From assembly GCF_004634425.1 (NCBI RefSeq), contig NZ_SBJL01000001.1:97001-161000 (forward strand): a DNA stretch of 64,000 nt, written 5' to 3'. This document shows, piece by piece, positions 48,060-56,958 of the stretch. Every line of letters starts with the position of its first letter. The stretch's first letter is position 1. This DNA is from Vitreimonas flagellata (GTDB taxonomy: Bacteria > Pseudomonadota > Alphaproteobacteria > Caulobacterales > Aquidulcibacteraceae). The notes under the pieces were generated by a model, which did no database searches, was not told where the DNA came from, and was given only the letters and a program-made list of their open reading frames with translations. Both the position numbers and the translations under genes were made by a program.

Positions 48060-48745
48060 CAGAACGCCAAGTGTCCGGCGCCGTGTGTCACTTCCGCGCC
48101 AAGATAGGCCTGAGCGAGGATCACCAGCACACTCAAAGCTAGGACTGTTTCGTAGAAGCGGCTGCCTTGGCGAACGGCGGCCTCGTCAACCGGTTTTTTG
48201 AGCCACCAAACGAAGGCGATGAGGAACGGGATCGCGGTGCCGATCCACCGGTGCAGAACAAGCGCGGATTCATCATCAGCCGCAGGAAGACCTGCATTGG
48301 CCCAACCCAATGGCGCGGCGGCAAAAGCGCCGAGCGTGGCCACAGCAAGCAAGATCTTATTGCTGGCCGCGTAGATGGGCTTGCGACGGATGGCGGCCAT
48401 CGCTTCCAAGAATGCGACGGTAAGCAGCAAGGCGATGGGAAAATGGATGACGGCTGGGTGCCACACGCCAAGCCAGCGTATGATCCTGCCTGACATGGTG
48501 GTTGGGCGGGCATCATGATCCATCATCATACCGCCCGCGCCTTCAGCGGTCGGCCATGTCATTTCGCCGGGCTGCATCGCGCCCATGTCGTGTTCGGGTG
48601 CGGCCTGCGATGCGTCGGTTTGCGCTGCTTGCGGGGGATGTTGCTCGCCGCTGTGAGCGAAAGAGATTTGTGGGGTTAGCAGCAGTAGCGAAAACGCCAC
48701 GGCCAGCACTGCCGCAATGCGGACCATCGACTTCGTGTTCGCCAT
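48059..48745 (-). CDS. DUF2231-type membrane protein with Met/His-rich N-terminus
   Basis: 228-aa protein. A signal-like N-terminus ends ISFAHSGEQH, followed by a Met/His/Asp-rich stretch (APEHDMGAMQPGEMTWP and GGMMMDHDARP). Four membrane helices follow, starting GVWHPAVIHFPIALLLTVAF, the DUF2231 hallmark. Late His residues (LHRWIG, VTHGAGH) may bind haem or copper. It follows the CusF gene by 67 bp, so it probably belongs to the same ECF-driven transcript. Confidence 0.87.
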   Translation of the reverse strand: MANTKSMVRIAAVLAVAFSLLLLTPQISFAHSGEQHPPQAAQTDASQAAPEHDMGAMQPGEMTWPTAEGAGGMMMDHDARPTTMSGRIIRWLGVWHPAVIHFPIALLLTVAFLEAMAAIRRKPIYAASNKILLAVATLGAFAAAPLGWANAGLPAADDESALVLHRWIGTAIPFLIAFVWWLKKPVDEAAVRQGSRFYETVLALSVLVILAQAYLGAEVTHGAGHLAF

Positions 48746-48812
48746 ATTCTTCCCCTCAAAGGCCCGCGCCGCACGAGCCTTAGCTGCGTGCGGCGCTCGC
48801 TTCCGTTTCGAA

Positions 48813-49145
48813 TCAAAGCACGTGGATTTCCGTCACCATCGGACGGCCGTTGTCGTTCATCAGCTCAAAATGAACACGCTGGCCGACGCTGACGCCTTGC
48901 AAGACGGCGGCGGAATGCACGCGGAAAGTCATCGTCATTGCTGGCCAGCCGAGGCTCGCGATCGGGCCGTGATTGAGGGTGACGGTGCCGGCCTGCGCAT
49001 CAAGGGCGGTCACCGTTCCCTCACCCTCGGCGGTTTGCGGCACCGCCTGATGGTTTTCTCCCTGATGGGCGAGGGCTGGCGCGGCCATAGCGAAGCTTGA
49101 CGCCAACGCCGCAGCAATCGCGGTGACCAGAAGTTTGCGTTTCAT
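48813..49145 (-). CDS. CusF-domain periplasmic copper-binding protein
   Basis: 110-aa protein: signal peptide (MKRKLLVTAIAAALASSFAM, ending PALA), mature start HQGENH, then the CusF domain (GTVTALDAQAGTVTLNHG, SLGWPAMTMTFRV, GVSVGQRVHFEL) with all four copper ligands. It has its own ECF-type promoter 43 bp upstream, at the 3' end of the PepSY gene. Confidence 0.92.
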   Translation of the reverse strand: MKRKLLVTAIAAALASSFAMAAPALAHQGENHQAVPQTAEGEGTVTALDAQAGTVTLNHGPIASLGWPAMTMTFRVHSAAVLQGVSVGQRVHFELMNDNGRPMVTEIHVL

Positions 49146-49188
49146 GTAAATTCTCCGTTCGTGAGCGTCGGGGCCGCTCACATCCTTC

Positions 49189-49216
49189 AATACGCGCGCG
49201 GCTTGCCAATCCCTCA
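49189..49216 (-). promoter_or_regulatory. ECF-type promoter upstream of cusF/DUF2231
   Basis: Read on the minus strand: TGAGGGAT (49216-49209), 14 bp, CGTATT (49194-49189), then 43 bp to the ATG. The same hexamer and octamer at identical spacing lie upstream of the copA oxidase gene and the anti-sigma/sensor/sigma operon. It overlaps the last codons of the PepSY gene. Confidence 0.8.
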
Positions 49217-49954
49217 GCTGTCCGCTGCGGCGCTGGCCGTCGGCCCGTTCTTGCGCCGGCGCCCGCCGCCGAACCGGATGCGGTAGGGGATGAGCACGAT
49301 GCCGGCGATGACCGACAAAAGCGTGATAGCGGTCACGATGATGATAAGAGGATGATTGAAATCCTCGTGGTTTTGCCAGTCCATGATGTGGAGCGCCCAC
49401 AACGTGTCATAGAGCCGCCAAATATCGGAGCGGCGCGCGGTGACAGCGCCAGTATTGGCGGCGACATAAACCGCCAAGCCGCCATCTGCGAATTGGGCCC
49501 GCCACGCAGGCAGGGCGCCACGATATTCTGAACTTTCGGTCTCGATCAGCTCGACCCGCGTAGGCGCCGAGGCGAGCGTTACGTGACCTCGCGCAACCGC
49601 AGTGGCGGCCTCAGCATCGAGCGGCGACAGCTGTCGAAACGTGGCGGCCTCAAAGAGTGCTGGCGGGCCGTCTGCGAACTCGGCGACGATGACTTGCCCG
49701 AGCGTGGGACGCGTCTCGATAGTCAACTTGATGGGGGCTCTGCCTTGTGCGTCGCGGAGCCCGCCTAAAGCCGGCCCATCGGCGATGGCGAGCGGAGACG
49801 CCGTCTCAGGCGGGCGTATCAAATGCTCGCTGCGGATCTGCTCGATCGGGATGATCGTAAAGAAGAGTCCGCTGACAACCCAAAAGACAATCTGCACCCC
49901 GACCAGGAGCGCAAGCCATTTATGTACAAAAGACGCCAAACGCGCGAGATTCAC
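49214..49954 (-). CDS. PepSY-domain membrane protein
   Basis: 246-aa protein starting MNLARLASFVHKWLALLVGV, with an N-terminal helix, a periplasmic region (about 35-185) containing PepSY-like segments, and a second helix near the C-terminus (HPLIIIVTAITLLSVIAGIV). His residues in LHIMDWQNHEDFNHP flank this helix, as in PepSY_TM/iron-uptake reductase-like proteins of metal clusters. A transport or reductase-accessory role is plausible. Downstream of the copA/copB genes. Confidence 0.82.
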   Translation of the reverse strand: MNLARLASFVHKWLALLVGVQIVFWVVSGLFFTIIPIEQIRSEHLIRPPETASPLAIADGPALGGLRDAQGRAPIKLTIETRPTLGQVIVAEFADGPPALFEAATFRQLSPLDAEAATAVARGHVTLASAPTRVELIETESSEYRGALPAWRAQFADGGLAVYVAANTGAVTARRSDIWRLYDTLWALHIMDWQNHEDFNHPLIIIVTAITLLSVIAGIVLIPYRIRFGGGRRRKNGPTASAAADS

Positions 49955-50031
49955 GATGTCCCCCCCCAGGTGTTCGTAGTTCTATGTCGCCCGCGGCGCT
50001 GCGCGTGCGGCGGAGCTGACTACTGCGCTGA

Positions 50032-50334
50032 TTACTGCCCCGGCGGATGCTCCATATTAGGCATGTCCGACATGTCGTGATCGGGCGTAGTTGGCGCGGG
50101 CGCGGGGGTAGGTGCAGGCGTGGGCTCAGCGCGGGGCCGCCGTGGCGCCGGCGTGCTCGGTGCGGGCGTTGCCGCCGGTTCGGTCGCGGGCGCCGTCTCT
50201 GCCGTTTGCGGCGCGGCAGGCGCGGGCTCTTGTGTCGTCACAGTGTCAGTTGGCGGGGATGCATCTTGATTGGCCGCTGGCTGGCATGCCGCAAGCGCGG
50301 CGGCGGCGAGAGCAACGATCGCGAATTTTCTCAT
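50032..50334 (-). CDS. Pro-rich lipoprotein with Met-rich tail
   Basis: 100-aa lipoprotein: MRKFAIVALAAAALAACQPA (Cys17), then a long Ala/Pro/Thr/Glu linker without structure, ending HDMSDMPNMEHPPGQ, a short Met/His/Asp tail suited to Cu(I). No catalytic domain. The start at 50334 is chosen for the signal; nine upstream codons are in frame. It follows copB by 23 bp in the ECF-driven copper operon. Confidence 0.78.
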   Translation of the reverse strand: MRKFAIVALAAAALAACQPAANQDASPPTDTVTTQEPAPAAPQTAETAPATEPAATPAPSTPAPRRPRAEPTPAPTPAPAPTTPDHDMSDMPNMEHPPGQ

Positions 50335-50357
50335 TGTCGATTTCCTTCTGGAGTTGT

Positions 50358-51536
50358 TCAAAACCAGGCGCGGATGCCCAAGACCAAACGGGTGTCTTCC
50401 GCGTCTTCGCCTCTCGCTTCAACGTAATCGCGCGTGTCCCCGAAGCTGCTTGACCACTCGATCCCGACATAAGGTGCGAATTCGCGTCGGATTTCGTAGC
50501 GCAAGCGCACGCCCAGTTCTGCGTTCGTGAGGCCAGCGCCCGTTGCAAGTTCGGGAACGTCCTCGGCCGAAAAGTCGATCTCGGCGCGCGGCTGCAGAAT
50601 GAGGCGCTGGGTTAAACGCAGATCGTATTCGGCTTCAGCGCGTGCGCTCAACTCGCCTTCATTGGACAAGAATGCCGCGACATCGACCTCGAACCAATAG
50701 GGCGCAAGACCTTGCACCCCGACGACAAGATCGGTGCGATCAGCGTCGGGTGTATAACGCTGGCGGACGCCCGCTTGGAAGTCAAAGTAGGGCGTGAATG
50801 CGCGACTGTAGAGCGCTTCAATTTCGCCGCTTTCCAGTTCGCCGTTGATGGCGCCTTCGCCCTCGCTCTTCCACCAGAAGCGGTTGATGTCGCCGCCATA
50901 CCAGCCCTGTGCGTCCCAGACATAGCCGTCCGCGCCATCGCCGAACGTCGCCTCAAGACGATCGAGAATGACGACACTGGTGCGGATGTCGCCATTCTCA
51001 ACCAGCAATTGCTCGCGCGCGGCAGCCATTTGCTGAGCATCGAAGTAAAGATCGGCCGCGTGCGCGGGGCCTGCGCCTGCAGCAGCCGGAGGAGGCGGCT
51101 CGGGTGGTCGCCCCGCATTGTCGGCGCTGGTCTCCACATTGGGCATCATCGTCATGCCAGTCATGTCTTGACCGGCCTCGCTTGGGGGCGTTTGCGGCCA
51201 GGCCATCTCGGGCATCGTCGACATGTCGTGTCCAGCATGTGGATCGGGCTGGGTCGCCTGCGGCATGGTCATGCCCGGCATGGTGTGGCCGGCGTGTGGA
51301 TCAGGCGTCGCTGACGGCATGGTCATGCCAGGCATGTCATGGGCCGGCGCCTGCGGATCGGGTTGTGTGGCCTGCGGCGCTGGCATCGTATGGCCTGCAT
51401 GCGGATCGACAGTTTGAGCCGGTTGCGCAGTCGCTGGAGGCGTTTGCTGGTGGGCGGAATGATCGCTTGTTTGCGCAAGCGCGGGGCTTGCGACCGCGAG
51501 CACAAGCGGGGTGAGGGTGGCGGCGAAAAATCTCAC
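50358..51536 (-). CDS. copB: Copper resistance protein CopB with Met/His-rich N-terminus
   Basis: 392-aa outer-membrane protein. After the signal peptide, about 100 residues repeat units such as DPHAGHTMPGMTMPQATQP and HDMPGMTMP, a Cu-binding Met/His region. The CopB barrel follows from about residue 165 (LYFDAQQMAAAREQLL, RFWWKSEGEGAINGELESGE) to the terminal GIRAWF. Its start overlaps the copA stop by 4 bp. Paralogous to the shorter CopB at 38203-38955. Confidence 0.93.
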   Translation of the reverse strand: MRFFAATLTPLVLAVASPALAQTSDHSAHQQTPPATAQPAQTVDPHAGHTMPAPQATQPDPQAPAHDMPGMTMPSATPDPHAGHTMPGMTMPQATQPDPHAGHDMSTMPEMAWPQTPPSEAGQDMTGMTMMPNVETSADNAGRPPEPPPPAAAGAGPAHAADLYFDAQQMAAAREQLLVENGDIRTSVVILDRLEATFGDGADGYVWDAQGWYGGDINRFWWKSEGEGAINGELESGEIEALYSRAFTPYFDFQAGVRQRYTPDADRTDLVVGVQGLAPYWFEVDVAAFLSNEGELSARAEAEYDLRLTQRLILQPRAEIDFSAEDVPELATGAGLTNAELGVRLRYEIRREFAPYVGIEWSSSFGDTRDYVEARGEDAEDTRLVLGIRAWF

Positions 51537-53359
51537 GAGACGTCTCCGTCAAGCGGACGGATGGTCACGACGTTGAACATGCCCGCATGCATGTGAAGCA
51601 AGAGGTGGCAATGAAACGCCCAATCGCCAGGATTATCGGCGGTGAGGTCGAAAGTCACCTTGCCGCCCGGCGCGACATTCACAGTGTGCTTCAAGGGCTG
51701 GTGACCGTCATGGCCGTTGACCAGTTCGAAGAAGTGGCCGTGGAGGTGAATGGGATGCGACATCATCGTGTCGTTGACCAGCGTCACGCGTACGCGCTCG
51801 TTTCGCTCAAACCGGATTGGTTCGACCAGTTCGCTGAAGCGGCGCCCGTCAAAGCCCCACATGAAACGTTCCATATTGCCGGTGAGGTGAATCTCCATCG
51901 TCCGGGAGGGCGCACGGCGGTCGCGATTGGGCGTCAGTGCGATGAGGTCGGTGTAGACGAGAACACGGTGATCGACGTTTTCGAGCCCCAGCGGGCGCTC
52001 GCCCATCCGGTTTTGCGGCATCGGCGAAATTGTTTGGACGCCGACGCCGACCGCCATGTCTGGCGGGGCGTTTTCTGGGTCGCGCATATTCATGGCACCC
52101 ATGTCCATACTCGAATGATCCATAGCGTTCGCGCCAGCGCCCATGTCGTGGTTCATCCCGGCCATGCCACTCATGTCCATGCCTGAGTGGTCCATACCGG
52201 GCATGGCGCCGGACATATCCATGCCGCCCATCCCGCCCATATCCATGCCCATGTCGCGCATGGTGAGATTTGGGACTTCGCGTAGTGGCGGGACCTCAGC
52301 GCTCATGCCAAGCCGTGGCGCCAAGGTGGCGCGGCCCATCCCGGAGCGGTCTATGGCTTCGGAGACAATCGTGTAAGCGCGGTCTTCGGTCGGTGTGACA
52401 ATGACGTCGTAGGTTTCAGCGACGGAAATTTGGAATTCATCGGTTTCGACAGGTCGCACGTTTTCGCCGTCGGCTTGGACGACGGTCATGGCGAGGCCCG
52501 GAATGCGCACGTTGAAGATCGACATCGCCGAGGCGTTGATGATGCGCAGCCGCACGCGCTCGCCGGGACGAAAGAGACCCGTCCAGTTTTCGTCAGGCCC
52601 ATGACCATTGATCAAATACGTGTAGGTTGAGCCGCTGACGTCGAGCACGTCGCGCGGGTCCATACGCATTTCAGCCCACATGCGCCGGTCGGCGGCGCTC
52701 ATCCGGTCTTCACCTGAAAGGAGGCCCGCCACCGTCGTTCGTTGATAATTGAAATAGCCGGGGCTTTGCTTCAGGCGCGCCAAGATCTGGTGCGGATGCA
52801 TGAAGCTCCAGTCCGACAAAACGAGCACATGTTCGCGGTCGTATTCGATCGGATCGCGCGAAGCCGGATCGATGATGATCGGTCCGTAATGGCCTAATGC
52901 TTCCTGCAGGCCTGAATGGCTATGATACCAAAACGTGCCCGCCTGAATGATCGGGAACTCATAGACGAAGGTTTCCCGCGGACGGATGCCCGGAAAGCTG
53001 ATCCCCGGCACGCCGTCCATTTGGAAGGGAAGCAGGATACCGTGCCAATGGATCGAAGTGTCTTCGTCGAGCGTGTTGGTGACGGCGAGGCGGACGTTTT
53101 GGCCTTCTCTCAACCGCAACAACGGGGCTGGCAGCGTGCCGTTGATGGTCACGGCGTGTCCGGTTCTCCCGCCCACCGTAAAAGGTGAGCGGCCGATGCT
53201 TAGCGCCACATCGGGGCCGGTGAAGGTGGTCATGGCCGGCGCGATGCCGGGCGAGCCCGTCTGGGCCCAAGCAGGAAGCACGCTCTCGAACGCCAGCCAG
53301 CCGGCTCCCACGCCCGCAGCCTTCAATAGCGATCGACGGTCGAGGGCCTTGCGCACCAT
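51533..53359 (-). CDS. copA: CopA-type periplasmic multicopper oxidase
   Basis: 608-aa Tat-exported oxidase (signal DRRSLLKAAGVGAGW) that oxidises Cu(I) and sequesters copper. Copper ligands are complete: IHWHGILLP (about 103), WYHSHSG (about 145), HPIHLHGHFFE (about 535) and HCHLLLHMHAGM (about 581). A Met/Asp/His-rich insert (about 365-425, for example GMDMGGMGGMDMSGAMPGMD) is typical of the PcoA/CopA branch. It is the first gene of an operon with copB, a lipoprotein and PepSY, with an ECF promoter 37 bp upstream. Confidence 0.95.
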   Translation of the reverse strand: MVRKALDRRSLLKAAGVGAGWLAFESVLPAWAQTGSPGIAPAMTTFTGPDVALSIGRSPFTVGGRTGHAVTINGTLPAPLLRLREGQNVRLAVTNTLDEDTSIHWHGILLPFQMDGVPGISFPGIRPRETFVYEFPIIQAGTFWYHSHSGLQEALGHYGPIIIDPASRDPIEYDREHVLVLSDWSFMHPHQILARLKQSPGYFNYQRTTVAGLLSGEDRMSAADRRMWAEMRMDPRDVLDVSGSTYTYLINGHGPDENWTGLFRPGERVRLRIINASAMSIFNVRIPGLAMTVVQADGENVRPVETDEFQISVAETYDVIVTPTEDRAYTIVSEAIDRSGMGRATLAPRLGMSAEVPPLREVPNLTMRDMGMDMGGMGGMDMSGAMPGMDHSGMDMSGMAGMNHDMGAGANAMDHSSMDMGAMNMRDPENAPPDMAVGVGVQTISPMPQNRMGERPLGLENVDHRVLVYTDLIALTPNRDRRAPSRTMEIHLTGNMERFMWGFDGRRFSELVEPIRFERNERVRVTLVNDTMMSHPIHLHGHFFELVNGHDGHQPLKHTVNVAPGGKVTFDLTADNPGDWAFHCHLLLHMHAGMFNVVTIRPLDGDVS

Positions 53360-53396
53360 GTTGCTCCACTCTGAGAAAAACCCGACAGTATCTTAG

Positions 53397-53424
53397 AATA
53401 CGCGCGCTTCGGCGCGATCCCTCA
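53397..53424 (-). promoter_or_regulatory. ECF-type promoter upstream of the copA oxidase operon
   Basis: Minus-strand TGAGGGAT (53424-53417), 14 bp, CGTATT (53402-53397), 37 bp before the copA start. Octamer and hexamer are identical to the site at 49189-49216 and spacing equals that at 56959-56986. Confidence 0.82.
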
Positions 53425-53452
53425 GCCCTTACGCCTGAGATTGGCGCCAGGA

Positions 53453-53480
53453 TGCGGGAAATCGGCAACCGGCGCGTAAA
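53453..53480 (+). promoter_or_regulatory. Possible weaker ECF-type promoter, divergent from copA
   Basis: TGCGGGAA, 14 bp, CGTAAA on the plus strand, 37 bp before the ATG at 53518. It keeps spacing and core GGG / CGTA of the stronger sites but differs at several bases. Listed as tentative. Confidence 0.35.
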
Positions 53481-53517
53481 CGCCAATAGATGCAGCACTG
53501 AAAAAGGGGAGGCGTGG

Positions 53518-53994
53518 ATGCTGAAGAAATTGATCGTCGTTTTTGTCGCGGCCTGGGCCATGGCGGGCGCGGCGGCGGCACAGCCCAGCGCCGACGAGGC
53601 GGCCGTGGAAGCGGTCCTCTCAGGTTACCGGCAAGCGGTTGAGGCCCGCGACGGCGAGGCGGCCGCACGCTACTTCTGGCCGGACTCGCAAGTCTTCGAG
53701 CAAGGCGGCGTCGAGGGCGATTTTGCCACCTACCTTGCTCACCACTTGGGGCCCGAACTGCTCGAAATCGCCAGCTTTGATTTTGACGGCCTTGAGACTG
53801 ACGTCGAAGTGGTGGGGGATCTCGCTTACGCCAGCGAAGTCTACACTTACGAAATCACGTTCCCTCAAGCCGCAGCCCGCGCGCCGATTTCACGTCGCGG
53901 AGTCGCCACCAGCGTGTTGCAGCGTCGCGGCGACGCGTGGCGTATCGTCGTCTATCATTCCTCCGCTCGTGCACCGCGGCCGCCAGCAAACTAA
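53518..53994 (+). CDS. Secreted NTF2/SnoaL-like protein
   Basis: 158-aa protein with a signal peptide (MLKKLIVVFVAAWAMAGAAA, cleavage before QPSADEA). An NTF2-like fold is suggested by AAVEAVLSGYRQAVEARDGE, RYFWPDSQVFEQGGVEGDFA, and VLQRRGDAWRIVVYHSSA at the end. The start is the ATG at 53518 after AAGGGGAGG. Members of this type are found beside copper oxidase genes, but their function is not known. Divergent from copA. Confidence 0.85.
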   Translation: MLKKLIVVFVAAWAMAGAAAAQPSADEAAVEAVLSGYRQAVEARDGEAAARYFWPDSQVFEQGGVEGDFATYLAHHLGPELLEIASFDFDGLETDVEVVGDLAYASEVYTYEITFPQAAARAPISRRGVATSVLQRRGDAWRIVVYHSSARAPRPPAN

Positions 53995-54023
53995 GGGCGA
54001 TCAGCGCTGCTCGTTTCGTGCGT

Positions 54024-54872
54024 TCACAAGCGGGCTCGGCGGGACCTGAACGCCGCCAGATGCTGGCGCCAAAAACCACGTGGGTAATCGGCGTCACGCA
54101 GACCTAATTCGTCGGCGGCGACGCCGCGGCGATCGTCATGCGCTGTTCCGAAGAGCCAATCCCAAATGAGCAAGACCTCGCCGAAATTGACTTGGGCGTC
54201 CTCGTAGTCACGCTTGTGGTGCCAGCGGTGCATCTCGGCGACGCCCAACAGGCGGCGGAATGGTCCGAGTGTGTAGTCGATATTGGCGTGCTGGAAAGCC
54301 AGATGCACCGGCAGAATCGCAAACCATGCGGCAAGCGCTGCCTGCGGCGCGCCAAGAACCGCCACAGCGACAAGTCCTGGCGTCGCCAGAAGGAGCGCGC
54401 TCACCAAATGGCGGCGCTCACCGTTCAGCCAATAGAGACGTTCGGGGCTGTGATGAGGCTGATGGAAACGCCAAAGAATTGCCGAGCGATGGCTCCAGCG
54501 ATGCATCCAATAGAGGCCGAAATCGATAACAATTCCGACGCCGAGAACGCTGGCCCAGAGTGGCCATGTGTTGGGCCAAAGTCCGCGTGACAGCGCCGCT
54601 GTGCTGAGCGGGTAGATGAAATGCACGCTCGCCTGAATAAGAGCCGCACCCATAAGATTATACTGGATGTCAGCCCAGAGATCGCCGTGGTTCTTGGTCC
54701 AGGCCTGCTGATATGGCGAGAGCCGCTCCAGTCCCCCAATCACAAGCGCGCCGGCAAGCGTCAGAATGGGTAGAGCAATGGCGGCGCCCGGCGAGGCGGC
54801 CAACGTCACGGCGCCAATAGATACGATCCCGATGATGAGCGGGTAAGCTAGATAGCGAACGGCAAGGCGCAT
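54024..54872 (-). CDS. Fatty acid hydroxylase / sterol desaturase-like membrane protein
   Basis: 282-aa membrane di-iron protein. His motifs appear in order: YWMHRWSHRS, RFHQPHHSPERLYW and MHRWHHKRD. Four or more helices. The start is the ATG at 54872 with AGGAGACC upstream; a longer reading into the AraC gene is rejected. It lies 58 bp after the AraC gene and may be the end of the ECF-controlled operon. Lipid modification under copper stress is a guess. Confidence 0.87.
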   Translation of the reverse strand: MRLAVRYLAYPLIIGIVSIGAVTLAASPGAAIALPILTLAGALVIGGLERLSPYQQAWTKNHGDLWADIQYNLMGAALIQASVHFIYPLSTAALSRGLWPNTWPLWASVLGVGIVIDFGLYWMHRWSHRSAILWRFHQPHHSPERLYWLNGERRHLVSALLLATPGLVAVAVLGAPQAALAAWFAILPVHLAFQHANIDYTLGPFRRLLGVAEMHRWHHKRDYEDAQVNFGEVLLIWDWLFGTAHDDRRGVAADELGLRDADYPRGFWRQHLAAFRSRRARL

Positions 54873-54930
54873 TGGGGTCTCCTCGCGTCCAAGTTGGCGA
54901 GGGCCGTCCCTTAAGGCTTGAACGAAACAG

Positions 54931-55671
54931 CTACATTTCGTCGAATTTGATCGCGCCCGTGATGGTGAGCGGGCTTGCGCCAAACATGCGCACGCAAGTC
55001 CGCGAGAAGTGAGCCGAGTCTGCAAAGCCGCCATGATGAGCGGCCTCGGTGAGCGAAAGGCCCTGGGCGACGCCGGTCATGGCGCGGCGGAGCTTTGACC
55101 AAAGCAGGAAAGACCGGATCGGCATCCCGATTTCATCGCGAAAAAGGTGCGCGGCGCGTGATTGCGAGAGATTGAGAGCGCGCGCGATTGCGCGCGCGTC
55201 AAGTGGCGCCTCGCTCTCGTGAAAGGCGGCGAGCGCTCTACCAATGCGAGCGTCGCGGGTTGGCGCAATCTCCGCCGCGCCCAACAAATGGGCTAGTCGC
55301 TCGGATGGATCGGCGTCTTCATCCGCGATCGAGGTTTCAACAATGGTGGCTAATTCTTCTGCTTGGACCGGGGACAGCACGCTGATCCGATCGCCGATTG
55401 CATGAGCGATCCGCCGCCCGGATGGGCTGTCGGGATCGACGTAGAGAAAGCTGCTGGGATATGCAGCCGTAGCGCGGTGGGCCAGGTTGGCGGGCGCCAC
55501 AAATCCTTGGCCGTGATGTTGCCCGCTTGCGTCCACGAGCAGAGCGTGGGGGCCAGCGAATGCTTGAATGGCGTGGTGGCTATGAAAGTCATTGTCGCCT
55601 GCAGCGCCCAGGAATGCGGCCCACCACGGCCCGATGCGTGCTGCGCCGCGCCATTGGGCGGCTTTATTCAT
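54931..55671 (-). CDS. AraC-family transcriptional regulator
   Basis: 246-aa regulator. The N-terminal half is cupin-like with several His (NDFHSHHAIQAFAGPHALLV), a possible ligand or metal sensor. The C-terminal half is a double HTH: ARAIARALNLSQSRAAHLF then SLTEAAHHGGFADSAHFSRT, followed by FGASPLTITG. Its start overlaps the sigma gene by 8 bp, so sensor, anti-sigma, sigma and AraC are co-expressed. Targets unknown. Confidence 0.87.
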   Translation of the reverse strand: MNKAAQWRGAARIGPWWAAFLGAAGDNDFHSHHAIQAFAGPHALLVDASGQHHGQGFVAPANLAHRATAAYPSSFLYVDPDSPSGRRIAHAIGDRISVLSPVQAEELATIVETSIADEDADPSERLAHLLGAAEIAPTRDARIGRALAAFHESEAPLDARAIARALNLSQSRAAHLFRDEIGMPIRSFLLWSKLRRAMTGVAQGLSLTEAAHHGGFADSAHFSRTCVRMFGASPLTITGAIKFDEM

Positions 55672-56224
55672 CGCGAAGCGCCCGTGCGAGAGCGACTTTG
55701 GCGCGGTAGACGCGCGTTTCGACCGCTTTGGTCGTCAAATTCAGCACGCGCGCCGCGTCATGATGGCTCATGCCGCTAATCGCCGTTAGCAGCAGTGGCT
55801 CTTTCAGACCCGCCGGCAAGGCTGCAATCGCGGAATCGAGCCGTGCAAGGTTGCGTTGCAAGGCTTCATCGCTTGAATCTGTTGTGGCGGCGATATCTGG
55901 GGATGTCTCGATACTTTCGGCGCCGAAGAAGAAGCGCCGGACGGCGCGGCGGCGGGCCCAGTCGCGGCATTTGTTGAGCGCGATCCGCTTGACCCACGCG
56001 GGAAATGGACGGTCCTTGTCATAACGAGCAAGCGCCAGCCAGGCAGCGGCAAACGCTTCCTGTGTGAGGTCATAGGCTTCGTCGGCGTCGGCGACATAGG
56101 AGCGCACGAACCGATAGACCTTCTCCTTGTGGCGGCGCATGAGCAGAGAAAATGCCGCCTCCTGACCGGCGAGCGCCGCGGCCACGAGCGAAGCGTCATC
56201 GCTTTCGGGCGATGGGACGCTCAT
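55664..56224 (-). CDS. ECF sigma factor (CnrH-like), likely driver of the copper regulon
   Basis: 186-aa sigma. Region 2: RRHKEKVYRFVRSYVADADE, AYDLTQEAFAAAWLALARYD, FPAWVKRIALNKCRDWARRR. Region 4: LPAGLKEPLLLTAISGMSHH, DAARVLNLTTKAVETRVYRA. It overlaps the CnrX-like gene upstream by 4 bp. Order anti-sigma, sensor, sigma matches cnrYXH of Cupriavidus. The recurring TGAGGGNT-N14-CGTANY promoters in the window, including one before its own operon, are its probable targets. Confidence 0.9.
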   Translation of the reverse strand: MSVPSPESDDASLVAAALAGQEAAFSLLMRRHKEKVYRFVRSYVADADEAYDLTQEAFAAAWLALARYDKDRPFPAWVKRIALNKCRDWARRRAVRRFFFGAESIETSPDIAATTDSSDEALQRNLARLDSAIAALPAGLKEPLLLTAISGMSHHDAARVLNLTTKAVETRVYRAKVALARALRDE

Positions 56225-56658
56225 TGCGGCTCGGTGGTCAACGCCTCAACGACGGTGTCGTCGAAAATCGCCTTCTGCTCATCGTTCAAGACCTCGCGCA
56301 TCGCAAACATGTGAGCGATGGTTTCGGTCTGCAGCCGTCCCATCGCACCATGAAATCTCTCGACGGCAGCGGCCACCCTTGGACCATTCTCGTGCTCTTC
56401 GCGGATGGCCGCGGCCAGTTCCGCGTTCGCGGAGCGCATTTCAAGTTCAAGCGCGTGCTTGCGGGCGGCGAATGCTGCCTCCAGCGTCTCAATTCTAGCG
56501 AGTTGATCGCCGCTCAACTCCAGCCGGTGATGCACGACATCGTGCATGGAGGGGGCGGGCGCAGGCGCTAGCGCCTTCATGCCTAACCAGACCCCGCCAA
56601 AGCCTGCCGCCAGCGCCACCAGGGCCGTCACCAAGATGGCCCGAACCGAAAGTTTCAA
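56221..56658 (-). CDS. CnrX/ZraP-like periplasmic heavy-metal sensor
   Basis: 145-aa protein with an N-terminal membrane anchor (VRAILVTALVALAAGFGGVW) and a helical periplasmic domain (SMHDVVHHRLELSGDQLARI, EERHEN-like EHENGPRVAAAVERFHGAMG). In CnrX, His and Glu residues of the first helices bind Ni or Co; here HDVVHH could serve. Coupled to the anti-sigma and sigma genes. A paralogue is at 63412. The neighbouring copper genes suggest Cu rather than Ni, which is inference. Confidence 0.87.
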   Translation of the reverse strand: MKLSVRAILVTALVALAAGFGGVWLGMKALAPAPAPSMHDVVHHRLELSGDQLARIETLEAAFAARKHALELEMRSANAELAAAIREEHENGPRVAAAVERFHGAMGRLQTETIAHMFAMREVLNDEQKAIFDDTVVEALTTEPQ

Positions 56659-56933
56659 CGATCATCCCCGAGCAATGTTGAGGGCGCATAAGCCGCGTGG
56701 ACCGCGAACGGCGAGAGGTCGCTTTCGGGGCGGGCCACGGCGCTGCCCGCGAACACGCCGAACGTGAGCATTACGGCTGCCAGACCCGCCTGCCAGCGCC
56801 AACCGCGCGTTTGTCCAACACGTATCCGCGCGCCTTCGATCCGGCCCCACACCCGAGGCTCCAGCTGATCGAGCCGGTGGTCAAGGGGACGGTCGCGAAG
56901 CGCTGACAGCAATCGTTCAAGATCAACGTTCAT
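56655..56933 (-). CDS. CnrY-like small membrane anti-sigma factor
   Basis: 92-aa protein. The N-terminal cytoplasmic part (MNVDLERLLSALRDRPLDHR) would hold the sigma. One helix (WQAGLAAVMLTFGVFAGSAV) and a short periplasmic tail (LSPFAVHAAYAPSTLLGDD) could contact the CnrX-like sensor. First gene of the operon, 25 bp downstream of an ECF-type promoter. Assignment rests on size, topology and order. The partial gene at the right edge has a related C-terminus. Confidence 0.8.
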   Translation of the reverse strand: MNVDLERLLSALRDRPLDHRLDQLEPRVWGRIEGARIRVGQTRGWRWQAGLAAVMLTFGVFAGSAVARPESDLSPFAVHAAYAPSTLLGDDR

Positions 56934-56958
56934 GGTCTCTAACTCTTGTTCCACCAGC

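Noticed and set aside
48970-48998. Plus-strand TGAGGGTG-N14-CGCATC resembling the ECF promoter
   Set aside because: It lies inside the cusF coding region on the opposite strand, and the -10 core CGTA is not kept. Probably chance.
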